From Nocardia elegans NBRC 108235 (lineage in GTDB: Bacteria; Actinomycetota; Actinomycetes; Mycobacteriales; Mycobacteriaceae), in contig NZ_BDBF01000009.1 of the NCBI RefSeq assembly GCF_001612845.1, forward strand, positions 185,480 through 249,479: DNA of 64,000 nucleotides, written 5' to 3'. Below, piece after piece: positions 15,990 to 22,569 of the stretch. The first letter of the stretch is position 1; each line of letters opens with the position of its first letter. The notes under the pieces were generated by a model. It worked only from the letters and a program-made list of their open reading frames with translations, was not told the origin of the DNA and did no database searches. The position numbers were made by a program, and so were the translations under genes.

Positions 15990-16306
15990 CGGAGAGTCCC
16001 GTCTTCGCGATAGGCATCAAGGTTCCTGTTGAGTCGTGCGAACCGATCGCGCAACCGCGGTGGGCGGAGCTGCTCTACGCGCCACACCTCATGGCCCGAA
16101 CCATCGGCTTCCGACTCGGCGGGTGGTGGGCTTGCCTCGCTCGGTGAAACAGCTGGACTCTCGGACAGCTCGGCTTTGGCCGTGGCAGCCCCTGCAGGGA
16201 GTTCATGATCATTCTGTCCGATATCAATCGGATCGATCTGCCGTGCCGCTTCGTAGATAGCACGTGCCTCGTCCTCTGAAGTTACCGGATTACTGCTGAT
16301 GTCCAA
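15986..16306 (-). CDS. Small disordered acidic protein, first gene of the Rca-like operon
   Basis: The 106-residue product is acidic and Ala/Pro/Ser-rich in the middle (ELSESPAVSPSEASPPPAES), with a short helix at the start (SEDEARAIYEAARQID) and a basic helix at the end (PRLRDRFARLNRNLDAYRED). It is probably mostly unstructured. TTG at 16306 is the start, with GGAAAGAG about 7 nt upstream; the stop overlaps the ATPase start (ATGA). An AT-rich TATATTATG stretch about 30 bp upstream may hold the promoter. Function unknown; it could be an adaptor that presents substrate to the ATPase. Confidence 0.55.
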   Translation of the reverse strand: MDISSNPVTSEDEARAIYEAARQIDPIDIGQNDHELPAGAATAKAELSESPAVSPSEASPPPAESEADGSGHEVWRVEQLRPPRLRDRFARLNRNLDAYREDGTLR

Positions 16307-16522
16307 TCTTCAGCTCTTTCCATACAAACCGATAGGTATATTATGCCCATGGTCCGAGAATGGCGGCCGATGGCGCACTCGATCTATGATCCGTCCCCCA
16401 TCAGGTTCCGTCTACGCGACGGTCGATACTGTCATGTTTTTGTCACTCAGCTCGCCTGGTCGCAATCGATCGACGGTGCAACAATCGTCTTTAGCCTCTA
16501 GACATATTGGAGCAACTCTGTC

Positions 16523-17488
16523 GTGACTGACTCTCTCTTCGTTGAGCTGAAACAACTGCGCCGTGGACATGGACTTCGCTCCCATGACGTCGTTGAACGA
16601 ATTGGCCCTCATCTTCGTCAGATTTGCGGCATAAGTTCGAGTGACTCGCCAGCCGAGGCGCGAGGGAAACTTACTCTGAGAATCACCCAAGACTGCGGCC
16701 GACTACCGGAGCCCTTCGGTTACGTCGCGTCAGTGGCCTTTGCGCTCGATAGGGGGAGTAATCGGACCGAACGTCGGTTTTTGCACCAACGGGTTAAAGA
16801 TCTTGCCGCCAGCTTCGATCGCGACCCGAGGACGGCCTTGCGTCGTATCGATCAAGCCTTGTACATGTTGGCAGAGTTAATGGCAGGCCCGGTGAGAGCG
16901 CTAGACACCGAGTCCGACTCGATTGCCAACGCTGGATGGTATACGGAACACCTGGGGGTGACGCTTCACCTCACCGACGGTGCTGTTCGGCTGATTGAGG
17001 AACGGCGGATCGTCGCGACTGCGGAGGAACTCGATGAAATTGTTGTTTCGTATAGTTTTTCCCAAGCGCAGGGCAATCCTGATACCTTCATGGAACTCGA
17101 AGCTGTGATGGGTTTCGGTGGTGAACTTGTCGAGGAGCGCCGGGTGGGTCGTTCACACGTGGATTTCACGGTTCGTTTACCCGAGCCTATCGGCATGGGG
17201 CAATATCACGACTACAGTATTGTTATTGCGTCTTCGCTACTTCCGCGGTCAATTCTTCCTTACTACGTCGTCACGCCCTGGCGTAACCTCCGTTCTCTGC
17301 GGATGCGGTTATGTTTCGGACAGGACGTCCCTAAAGCTATTTGGCGAATCAATGGCTTACCTCCAGCTGTTTTGGGAGAGTTGGAGCCTTCTGACGACTT
17401 GCTGTCCGCTGACAGCCTGGGCGAAGTGCAATCGGAATTCCATCAGCTACGCCTCGCTTTGAGCTATGGTGTTGGTTGGCTTTACTGA
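16523..17488 (+). CDS. Putative regulator or sensor divergent from the Rca-like operon
   Basis: The 321-residue product has a helical N-terminal half (LRRGHGLRSHDVVERIGPHLRQICGI, then RDPRTALRRIDQALYMLAEL) of a type often seen in actinobacterial regulatory genes, and a beta-rich C-terminal half from about residue 140 (GVTLHLTDGAVRLIEERRIVAT, FTVRLPEP). GTG at 16523 is the start, GGAG lying about 10 nt upstream. Visible GC content is lower than in core genes. It is divergent from the six-gene ATPase/helicase operon across 216 bp and followed on the same strand by a second protein with a similar helical-then-beta layout. Function is inferred from context only. Confidence 0.55.
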   Translation: MTDSLFVELKQLRRGHGLRSHDVVERIGPHLRQICGISSSDSPAEARGKLTLRITQDCGRLPEPFGYVASVAFALDRGSNRTERRFLHQRVKDLAASFDRDPRTALRRIDQALYMLAELMAGPVRALDTESDSIANAGWYTEHLGVTLHLTDGAVRLIEERRIVATAEELDEIVVSYSFSQAQGNPDTFMELEAVMGFGGELVEERRVGRSHVDFTVRLPEPIGMGQYHDYSIVIASSLLPRSILPYYVVTPWRNLRSLRMRLCFGQDVPKAIWRINGLPPAVLGELEPSDDLLSADSLGEVQSEFHQLRLALSYGVGWLY

Positions 17489-17565
17489 CGAGGGTTATTA
17501 ATGCGCAAGTTTATTCTGCAAGACAAGGCGCTATAAGCCGGATATTGGATCGAACGGTATGAATT

Positions 17566-18504
17566 ATGGCCAGCACGTCACGCCAACGCGCTATTAGCGA
17601 AACCGGACAATTACTCTCTCGACTGTTGAGCAACGAGGGGGCGTATTCTCGTAAGTGGCGGGTGGCTGGGAGGCGCCTTCGATCCGAACAGGTGCCGCAA
17701 GCCGCCGTTTCCCACGTCATCGCCCAGTACCTCTGGGACGTCGGTGAGTACCCCGACACCGACACCGATCTACCCCGTAAGATTCGAGATAGGATCCGCC
17801 GCGCACTGCTCGGCGAGAACCTCTCGGGCGAAACTCTGAACTGGTTCATAGGTGCCTTTGACATGACAGATGAAGACTCCCAACGGCTTTGGGCATCCTT
17901 CTCGGGCGATGCCGTCAGTCGGAACGAAGGCATCACGGACACGGTCCCCGTAGAACGGCCGCACGGCAAGCGGCAATGGCACCGAACGCTCACACTGTTC
18001 GAACGCTACTTCTTCGCCGCCGACGGGACATACAAGCTGCGCCGCACCTTGCAGGTTATTCAGGCGATCGAGGACGGCATCGACAGCTACCTGTTTAACC
18101 ACGAACCGTACGCGCAGCGTATCCATGTGCTGTATGGCGGCCGCCTAGGAGACCATTACGAATACGGCTTCGGTCTCGTGAGCGACGACATTGCGTTCGG
18201 TCGGCAACTGAACACCGGGCAGCGCACTGCTTTCGAGTACGAAACGCACTTCGAACCAGGTGCCCACTTCGTCACCGAAGTCCGCAGGCCTGTACGAGCG
18301 CGCGTCGAAAACCTGGACTTCGCTATCCAATTCACGCCAGACCGCCTCCCCTCTGCCGTGTACTTCTGCGCCTGGCCCGACCACTACGAAGGCGAACCGG
18401 TACTCCAGGAACCACTGACGCTCAACGACGGTGCGGCACACCGCTTCGTTCCTTATGCCCAGCAATCTGTGCTCGGTTTTCGGTGGACCTGGCCTAACTT
18501 GTAG
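17566..18504 (+). CDS. Putative helix-turn-helix sensor protein, second of the divergent pair
   Basis: The 312-residue product begins with a helical region that could hold a helix-turn-helix (TGQLLSRLLSNEGAYSRKWR, QVPQAAVSHVIAQYLWDVG), continues with WFIGAFDMTDEDSQRLWASF, then a beta-rich domain from about residue 135 (RIHVLYGGRLGDHYEYGFG, FEYETHFEPGAHFVTEV, FTPDRLPSAVYFCAW). Proteins with this C-terminal layout are common and uncharacterised in actinobacteria. The ribosome site is weak. A perfect terminator follows 18 bp after the stop. With the gene at 16523 it forms the divergent arm beside the Rca-like operon, so regulation of that operon is a reasonable guess. Confidence 0.55.
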   Translation: MASTSRQRAISETGQLLSRLLSNEGAYSRKWRVAGRRLRSEQVPQAAVSHVIAQYLWDVGEYPDTDTDLPRKIRDRIRRALLGENLSGETLNWFIGAFDMTDEDSQRLWASFSGDAVSRNEGITDTVPVERPHGKRQWHRTLTLFERYFFAADGTYKLRRTLQVIQAIEDGIDSYLFNHEPYAQRIHVLYGGRLGDHYEYGFGLVSDDIAFGRQLNTGQRTAFEYETHFEPGAHFVTEVRRPVRARVENLDFAIQFTPDRLPSAVYFCAWPDHYEGEPVLQEPLTLNDGAAHRFVPYAQQSVLGFRWTWPNL

Positions 18505-18522
18505 CTCTCGGCTCATCCTTAT

Positions 18523-18554
18523 GGCGCAGTTACGGCGCACGCCGTAACTGCGCC
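18523..18554 (+). terminator. Intrinsic terminator after the sensor gene pair
   Basis: GGCGCAGTTACGGC (18523-18536) and its exact complement (18541-18554) flank a GCAC loop and are followed by TTTGCGTTGTTT. This strong hairpin closes the transcription unit ending at 18504 and marks the left limit of the next module. Confidence 0.85.
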
Positions 18555-18570
18555 TTTGCGTTGTTTCACT

Positions 18571-18617
18571 TCCTTTCGAGCGCACCGGATTTCGGTATCC
18601 GGCGCTCGGAAAGGAGG
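18571..18617 (+). promoter_or_regulatory. RNA hairpin that can sequester a Shine-Dalgarno
   Basis: TCCTTTCGAGCGC (18571-18583) can pair with GCGCTCGGAAAGGA (18602-18615), one G bulged. Inside, CGGAT pairs with ATCCG around a TTCGGT loop. The 3' strand contains the AAAGGAGG ribosome site of the micro-ORF at 18627, so the fold would block initiation. A translation switch or thermosensor-like leader is possible. Confidence 0.45.
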
Positions 18618-18626
18618 TGAAGTCTT

Positions 18627-18728
18627 ATGGTGGAAGGCCATTTTCACGCTGGAGCCCGGCGTCGTTCCGGGTCTCCGCTTCTCGCGCGGCTACTGCATGC
18701 ACTGCTGATAGTGACGCGACGCGGGTGA
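18627..18728 (+). CDS. 33-residue micro-ORF with perfect ribosome site
   Basis: AAAGGAGGTGA (18610-18620) precedes an ATG at 18627 that opens 33 codons, ending TGA at 18726-18728. The peptide is basic with a short hydrophobic stretch (ARRRSGSPLLARLLHALLIV). It may be a leader peptide: its ribosome site lies in a stable hairpin, and a second long hairpin (18811-18846) separates it from the lipoprotein gene at 18910. Nothing else occupies 18555-18909. Confidence 0.4.
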   Translation: MVEGHFHAGARRRSGSPLLARLLHALLIVTRRG

Positions 18729-18810
18729 CGACGAAGACCGGAACTAAACGGGTGTCACATATTGCCATGCAGTGAAATGCGCTGGCGCGCCCGGCCTTCG
18801 TCGTCTTGAC

Positions 18811-18846
18811 GGGCCTGGTGCCGGAGGGCCATCCGGCACCAGGCCC
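18811..18846 (+). terminator. 15-bp-arm hairpin in the leader of the lipoprotein gene
   Basis: GGGCCTGGTGCCGGA (18811-18825) and its exact complement (18832-18846) flank a 6-nt loop. No U-run follows, as is common in actinobacterial terminators. It lies 63 bp before the lipoprotein start and may act as an attenuator after the 33-residue ORF or as a processing site. Confidence 0.5.
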
Positions 18847-18909
18847 ACTCACGCCATCCGAATTCATCTCTCGGTCCAAGCCTTCCAACACCTAACCAAG
18901 GAGTGCCGC

Positions 18910-20127
18910 ATGGCCCGTCCCACCGTAGCCCCATCCTCCGCGCCCGACAGGCGGATCGGTCGTCCCTTCCGCGCCGGCCTCGCCGCGGGTGCGGCGATCA
19001 GCCTGTCGCTGGCCACCTTGATCGGTATCGCCGGTTGCACCACGCTGCACGTGGCCAAAGCGCCAACCGCCATCACCATCGTCGCCACGGCCACCAGCGC
19101 CGAACCCGGCGCGGTTCTGCCGGATTCGCTCACCGCCGAGCTCGCGAACATGGCCAAACAATCCAAGCGCGTTGGCGATGCCACCGTGCGGATCGTGTCC
19201 TCGGCCACCGGCGACATCACCACGAAGGACCTGACGCCGGTCCGGCCAAACGGCCAGGTGCAGCACGCCACGGCCGAGGCCGAGCGCCAAATCGCCGCGT
19301 CGGTACAAGGACTGGCGGACCAGCTGGCAGAAGCACGGGCAGGGCAGCCGGGCCTCGACCTACTCGGACTGCTCGACCGCGCAAGCCAGATGCCGGGCGA
19401 CATCGAGGTCATCTCCTCCGGGATCACGACAGCTGCACCGGTCGATCTGCGCGTCGTCGGCTGGAACACGAGGCCGGACAGCGTCATCGACAGCATTGCC
19501 CGGCAAGGCCGTATCCCTAATCTCCAGGGTCGTCACGTGACGTTCCATGGCCTCGGCATCGCCGCCGGATCGCAGCCGGGTTTGCCACCGTTCGCCCGCA
19601 GCGTGGTCGGACAACTGTGGACCGGGATCTGCCAGCGAGCGGAAGCGGCCAGTTGCGTGGTCGCGCCTGACGCGCCGTCCGGGCTGGCGCCGGTGGCCAC
19701 CATGCCGGTGCCACTGGTGCCCGTGCCGGACGCCATCACGGAAGGCGGCTGTCCTGTCTGGGCCAGCTTGTCTGACCACACGCTGCACTTCTCCCCGGAG
19801 AGCAGTGTCCTGCCGGCGAATGCCGACGATGTCCTCCGGCCTCTCGTCCAATCGGCTGCTCGCTGCAACGTCCGGTCTATCGAGATCGCCGGGTTCATCG
19901 CGGACACCGGCGGCGGCCGGGACGACAGCGACCTGTCCGGTCAACGTGCCCGAGCCGTGGCGGATCGACTTCTGGTGCTGGGGCTTCCAGCTCAGCAGCT
20001 CGGCACCGTCACCGGTAAGGGCGCCAGCGAGCCGGTGGTGCCGGACATCGTCGGCGGCGTCTTCGACGAGGCCAAAGCCGAGGAGAACCGGCGCGTCGAG
20101 CTGACCTTCCGCCGCGGCGGCCAGTGA
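18910..20127 (+). CDS. OmpA-domain lipoprotein
   Basis: The 405-residue protein has a signal sequence ending in a lipobox (LIGIAGC, C43), so it should be lipid-anchored outside the membrane. A vWA-like or unknown middle domain follows (TITIVATATSAEPGAVLPDS, DIEVISSGITT), and the last 120 residues look like an OmpA peptidoglycan-binding domain (LHFSPESSVLPANADDVL, ALAQ-like SGQRARAVADRLLVLG, ENRRVELTF). AAGGAG six bases upstream of ATG 18910 fixes the start. It heads the element's main operon and probably contributes to the cell-envelope side of transfer. Confidence 0.7.
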   Translation: MARPTVAPSSAPDRRIGRPFRAGLAAGAAISLSLATLIGIAGCTTLHVAKAPTAITIVATATSAEPGAVLPDSLTAELANMAKQSKRVGDATVRIVSSATGDITTKDLTPVRPNGQVQHATAEAERQIAASVQGLADQLAEARAGQPGLDLLGLLDRASQMPGDIEVISSGITTAAPVDLRVVGWNTRPDSVIDSIARQGRIPNLQGRHVTFHGLGIAAGSQPGLPPFARSVVGQLWTGICQRAEAASCVVAPDAPSGLAPVATMPVPLVPVPDAITEGGCPVWASLSDHTLHFSPESSVLPANADDVLRPLVQSAARCNVRSIEIAGFIADTGGGRDDSDLSGQRARAVADRLLVLGLPAQQLGTVTGKGASEPVVPDIVGGVFDEAKAEENRRVELTFRRGGQ

Positions 20128-20189
20128 TGGTCGACGACCGTCAAGGCTGCCCAGAATCTCTATACCCCAACCAGATCGGAGATCCCACC

Positions 20190-21659
20190 ATGACCATTCA
20201 GCCCACCGCGCCTGTGAACGGAAACAGCGGGCGCGCCGATCGCCACGAGGCCCTGCCCCGCGCGATCACTACGCCCCCGGCGCCCGGCCGCCGTCCAGCA
20301 TCATCACCACCGGAGGTACCGCGACGCGACATCACCCTGTCGCTGGCTACCGGCAAGCCGATTCCGCGTAAGTGGCTACCGCAGGTGCTCGCGCTGGTCG
20401 ATGAACAGCGGCGGATCGGCGTCACCCGCGATCCGGACGCCTTCAGCCAGATGGAAGCACTGGTGATGAGCAAGGGCATGCTGGCGGCCGAGGAAGCCCG
20501 CGAGCACGGTGCCGACCAACTTGCGCAACTGGTAGACCAGGCCGCCGCGATCAGGGGCGAGATGGCTACCGTGCGTGCCGAACTGGATCGCCTGGACAAG
20601 CAGCCGGTTACCGGCATGAACGGCGACGTCATCCCAGCACGCGACGCGACCGAGCGCATGAAGACGGTCAGCGCCAGAGTCACCGAGGAACGTGACGCGG
20701 GCAGCCTGAAGCACCGCCGGGTGCCGGTGTGGCTGCACCGGTTCTCGACGTGGGCGGGGCTGCTGGATTTCCCGGTACTGGTCTATTTCCTGGCGCAGGT
20801 GTTCAACGTCGATCTGACGGGCATCACGAGCGGGGACGGCGCGGCGTGGGGCGGCAGCCTTATCCCGCTCGTCACGTCGGTCGTGTTCGCGTGTTTGGGC
20901 ACTGCGGCCGTGGCCATCGGCTTGAAGTTTTTCGGCCGCGACCTTAAGGGCTACAAGGACCCTGACGGAGCAGTCGCTCTACCTGTGGGCTCGGCGCGTA
21001 TCCTGCCGCTCCTCTTCGTGGGCTTGGCGACCGCACTCGCCGTCGGGGCGGGGATCGTTATGGCCTACCGGATCATCAGCGATAGCGTGGCGGCGAGCGG
21101 CGGCATCACCGGCGCGGCCATTCTGGGCGTGTTCTTCGCGCTCATTGTGATCGTGGTGAACGTGGTGGTGTTCGCCACCAAGTTCCGCGACGGCTCGCTC
21201 CAGACGGACGAGGTGGGGCATCTGGCGGCGCAGCTGGAGCCGATCGAACAGCAGCGGCTGGCGCTGCAGCGCCAGCTGGATGGGCTCTCTGCGCAACTGC
21301 CGAGGCTCAAGCTGAAGGCCGAGCGGGTCTTTGCCTCAACGCTCGCCAAGATGGGCGCGCCGATCAAGGGCGCCGACCAAGTGCGGCTGCTGGCCCGCTC
21401 GTACCACCAGGGGTGTGGCCCGGAGGCGGTGTTCGCACACCAGGACGGCAGCCCGAGCGCCAACTTGCTCCGGCCGTCCGTCGCCGTCGACCGGTCTATT
21501 CTGATCGAGCTGATGGAGCGCCTGGACGAACTGGTGGCCGAGGCCACCACGTCCGCCACTGCCGACAAGCCGCGTCGGACGTCCTCAGGGGGCGCGGCCC
21601 TGGTGACGATCACCTCTACCGACGTGGACGACACCGATGACCTCGGTGGTGAGTGGTGA
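20190..21659 (+). CDS. Multi-pass membrane protein with coiled coils, element transfer region
   Basis: From ATG 20190 (GGAG 8 nt upstream) the product has 489 residues. A disordered Pro-rich start is followed by a coiled coil (about residues 90-170: QLVDQAAAIRGEMATVRAELD), about four membrane helices between 185 and 345 (LLDFPVLVYFLAQVF, LIPLVTSVVFACLGTAAVAIG, ILPLLFVGLATALAVGAGIV, ILGVFFALIVIVVNVVVFA), a second coiled coil (LEPIEQQRLALQRQLDGLSA) and a polar tail. A start at 20124-20127 overlapping the previous stop is possible. Its role is unknown; position suggests a membrane component of DNA transfer. Confidence 0.6.
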   Translation: MTIQPTAPVNGNSGRADRHEALPRAITTPPAPGRRPASSPPEVPRRDITLSLATGKPIPRKWLPQVLALVDEQRRIGVTRDPDAFSQMEALVMSKGMLAAEEAREHGADQLAQLVDQAAAIRGEMATVRAELDRLDKQPVTGMNGDVIPARDATERMKTVSARVTEERDAGSLKHRRVPVWLHRFSTWAGLLDFPVLVYFLAQVFNVDLTGITSGDGAAWGGSLIPLVTSVVFACLGTAAVAIGLKFFGRDLKGYKDPDGAVALPVGSARILPLLFVGLATALAVGAGIVMAYRIISDSVAASGGITGAAILGVFFALIVIVVNVVVFATKFRDGSLQTDEVGHLAAQLEPIEQQRLALQRQLDGLSAQLPRLKLKAERVFASTLAKMGAPIKGADQVRLLARSYHQGCGPEAVFAHQDGSPSANLLRPSVAVDRSILIELMERLDELVAEATTSATADKPRRTSSGGAALVTITSTDVDDTDDLGGEW

Positions 21660-21661
21660 AC

Positions 21662-21913
21662 ATGGACTTTCCGCATAACCACCGGGTGATTCTCAACGAG
21701 TTGCAGCCCCAGGTACCGCAGGGCGACGATCTCGAAACCTGCAGTGAGCTGGTCAATTTCGTGGTGAGGCGCAGTTTGCGCCTCACCGGCGAGATCGAAC
21801 GCTTTGCCGGCGAACGAGAAGATCTGGCACCGACGAGCAGCCGACTGGCACTGGCGTTCGCTGGCCTGGTCGCGAACGAGGCGATCGAGTGGGTGCGGCG
21901 GTGGCCGCGGTGA
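21662..21913 (+). CDS. Small hypothetical protein in element operon
   Basis: The 83-residue product (ATG 21662; GTG 21656 overlapping the previous stop is an alternative) is soluble and helical: NHRVILNELQPQVPQGDD, ETCSELVNFVVRRSLRLTGEIERFAGERED, RLALAFAGLVANEAIEWVRR. It overlaps or abuts both neighbours and so belongs to the same operon. No known domain is visible. Confidence 0.5.
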   Translation: MDFPHNHRVILNELQPQVPQGDDLETCSELVNFVVRRSLRLTGEIERFAGEREDLAPTSSRLALAFAGLVANEAIEWVRRWPR

Positions 21914-22116
21914 GCGGGGACTCGCCGTCCGGCATGGTCGAACAGTTCAAGCGGGCCTGTATCGGCATCTTGCTGGGCGTGATCGCGATTTACTTCGCGG
22001 TCAGTCTGATTCAGTCGATGTGGCCGACGCTGGCGGTGATTCTGGGCGCGATCGGCCTCGTGGCCATGGTCGTCGTCGGCATCATCATCTGGCGAAAGAT
22101 GCGTGCCGGGTGGTGA
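21910..22116 (+). CDS. Small two-helix membrane protein in element operon
   Basis: A GTG at 21910 overlaps the preceding stop (GTGA) and gives 68 residues; an upstream GTG at 21889 would give 75. After a short polar start the protein is almost all membrane: RACIGILLGVIAIYFAVSLI and WPTLAVILGAIGLVAMVVVG, ending in IIIWRKMRAGW. It is the last gene before an AT-rich regulatory gap, and probably works with the large membrane protein just upstream. Confidence 0.5.
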   Translation: MSGDSPSGMVEQFKRACIGILLGVIAIYFAVSLIQSMWPTLAVILGAIGLVAMVVVGIIIWRKMRAGW

Positions 22117-22201
22117 ACGAAATTTTTCAAACAAACCAGATTTTCCACCTCTGTTAATGATGGCCGTTTCGGTGTTGTAGTTTACGCAAACCCTATTGCC
22201 T

Positions 22202-22253
22202 GGGGAATTAATTCACCGCATAGTAGAGACATGATCTGGTGAATATATTCACC
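22202..22253. promoter_or_regulatory. Twin operator sites in front of the transfer genes
   Basis: GGTGAATATATTCACC (22238-22253) is a perfect 16-bp palindrome. A second copy with one mismatch, GGGGAATTAATTCACC (22202-22217), lies 36 bp away centre to centre, within an AT-rich gap of 204 bp (22117-22320). Two phased copies about 3.4 helical turns apart suggest cooperative binding of a repressor, possibly the XRE protein at 28219, before the operon starting at 22321. Confidence 0.55.
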
Positions 22254-22320
22254 GGCTAGCCCGGCGATCATCTTCGCTGGTGGAGACCAATATAAACGTA
22301 ATTCGAATAGGAGGACTGCT

Positions 22321-22569
22321 ATGTCTAAAACAGGGCGATCAAATTACCGCCGGAGCGGCCGAGAGCGGCGGCATCAGGCGAAACTCGAACGACGGATTTA
22401 TGCGCGAACTGTGAGGCGCGAGCACCCCGACATTCGTCTGCTGGGAAAAGCATTTCTCGCGTTGGCGCTGGCTGATGCCTCCCGTACGGCTGACGCCAAG
22501 GCCGAGGCTCGCGCCGTCGTCGACACCGACGCGCACACCACTGGGGAGGAGGTTCACCATGACGACTGA
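22321..22569 (+). CDS. Small basic hypothetical protein, first gene after the operators
   Basis: AGGAGG lies six to seven bases before ATG 22321. The 82-residue product has a very basic N-terminal half (KTGRSNYRRSGRERRHQAKLERRIYARTVRRE, seen in parts) and an Ala/Asp-rich C-terminal half (ALALADASRTADAKAEARAV). It may contact nucleic acid. It overlaps the TraD-like gene by 11 bp, so the two are co-translated. Confidence 0.55.
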   Translation: MSKTGRSNYRRSGRERRHQAKLERRIYARTVRREHPDIRLLGKAFLALALADASRTADAKAEARAVVDTDAHTTGEEVHHDD

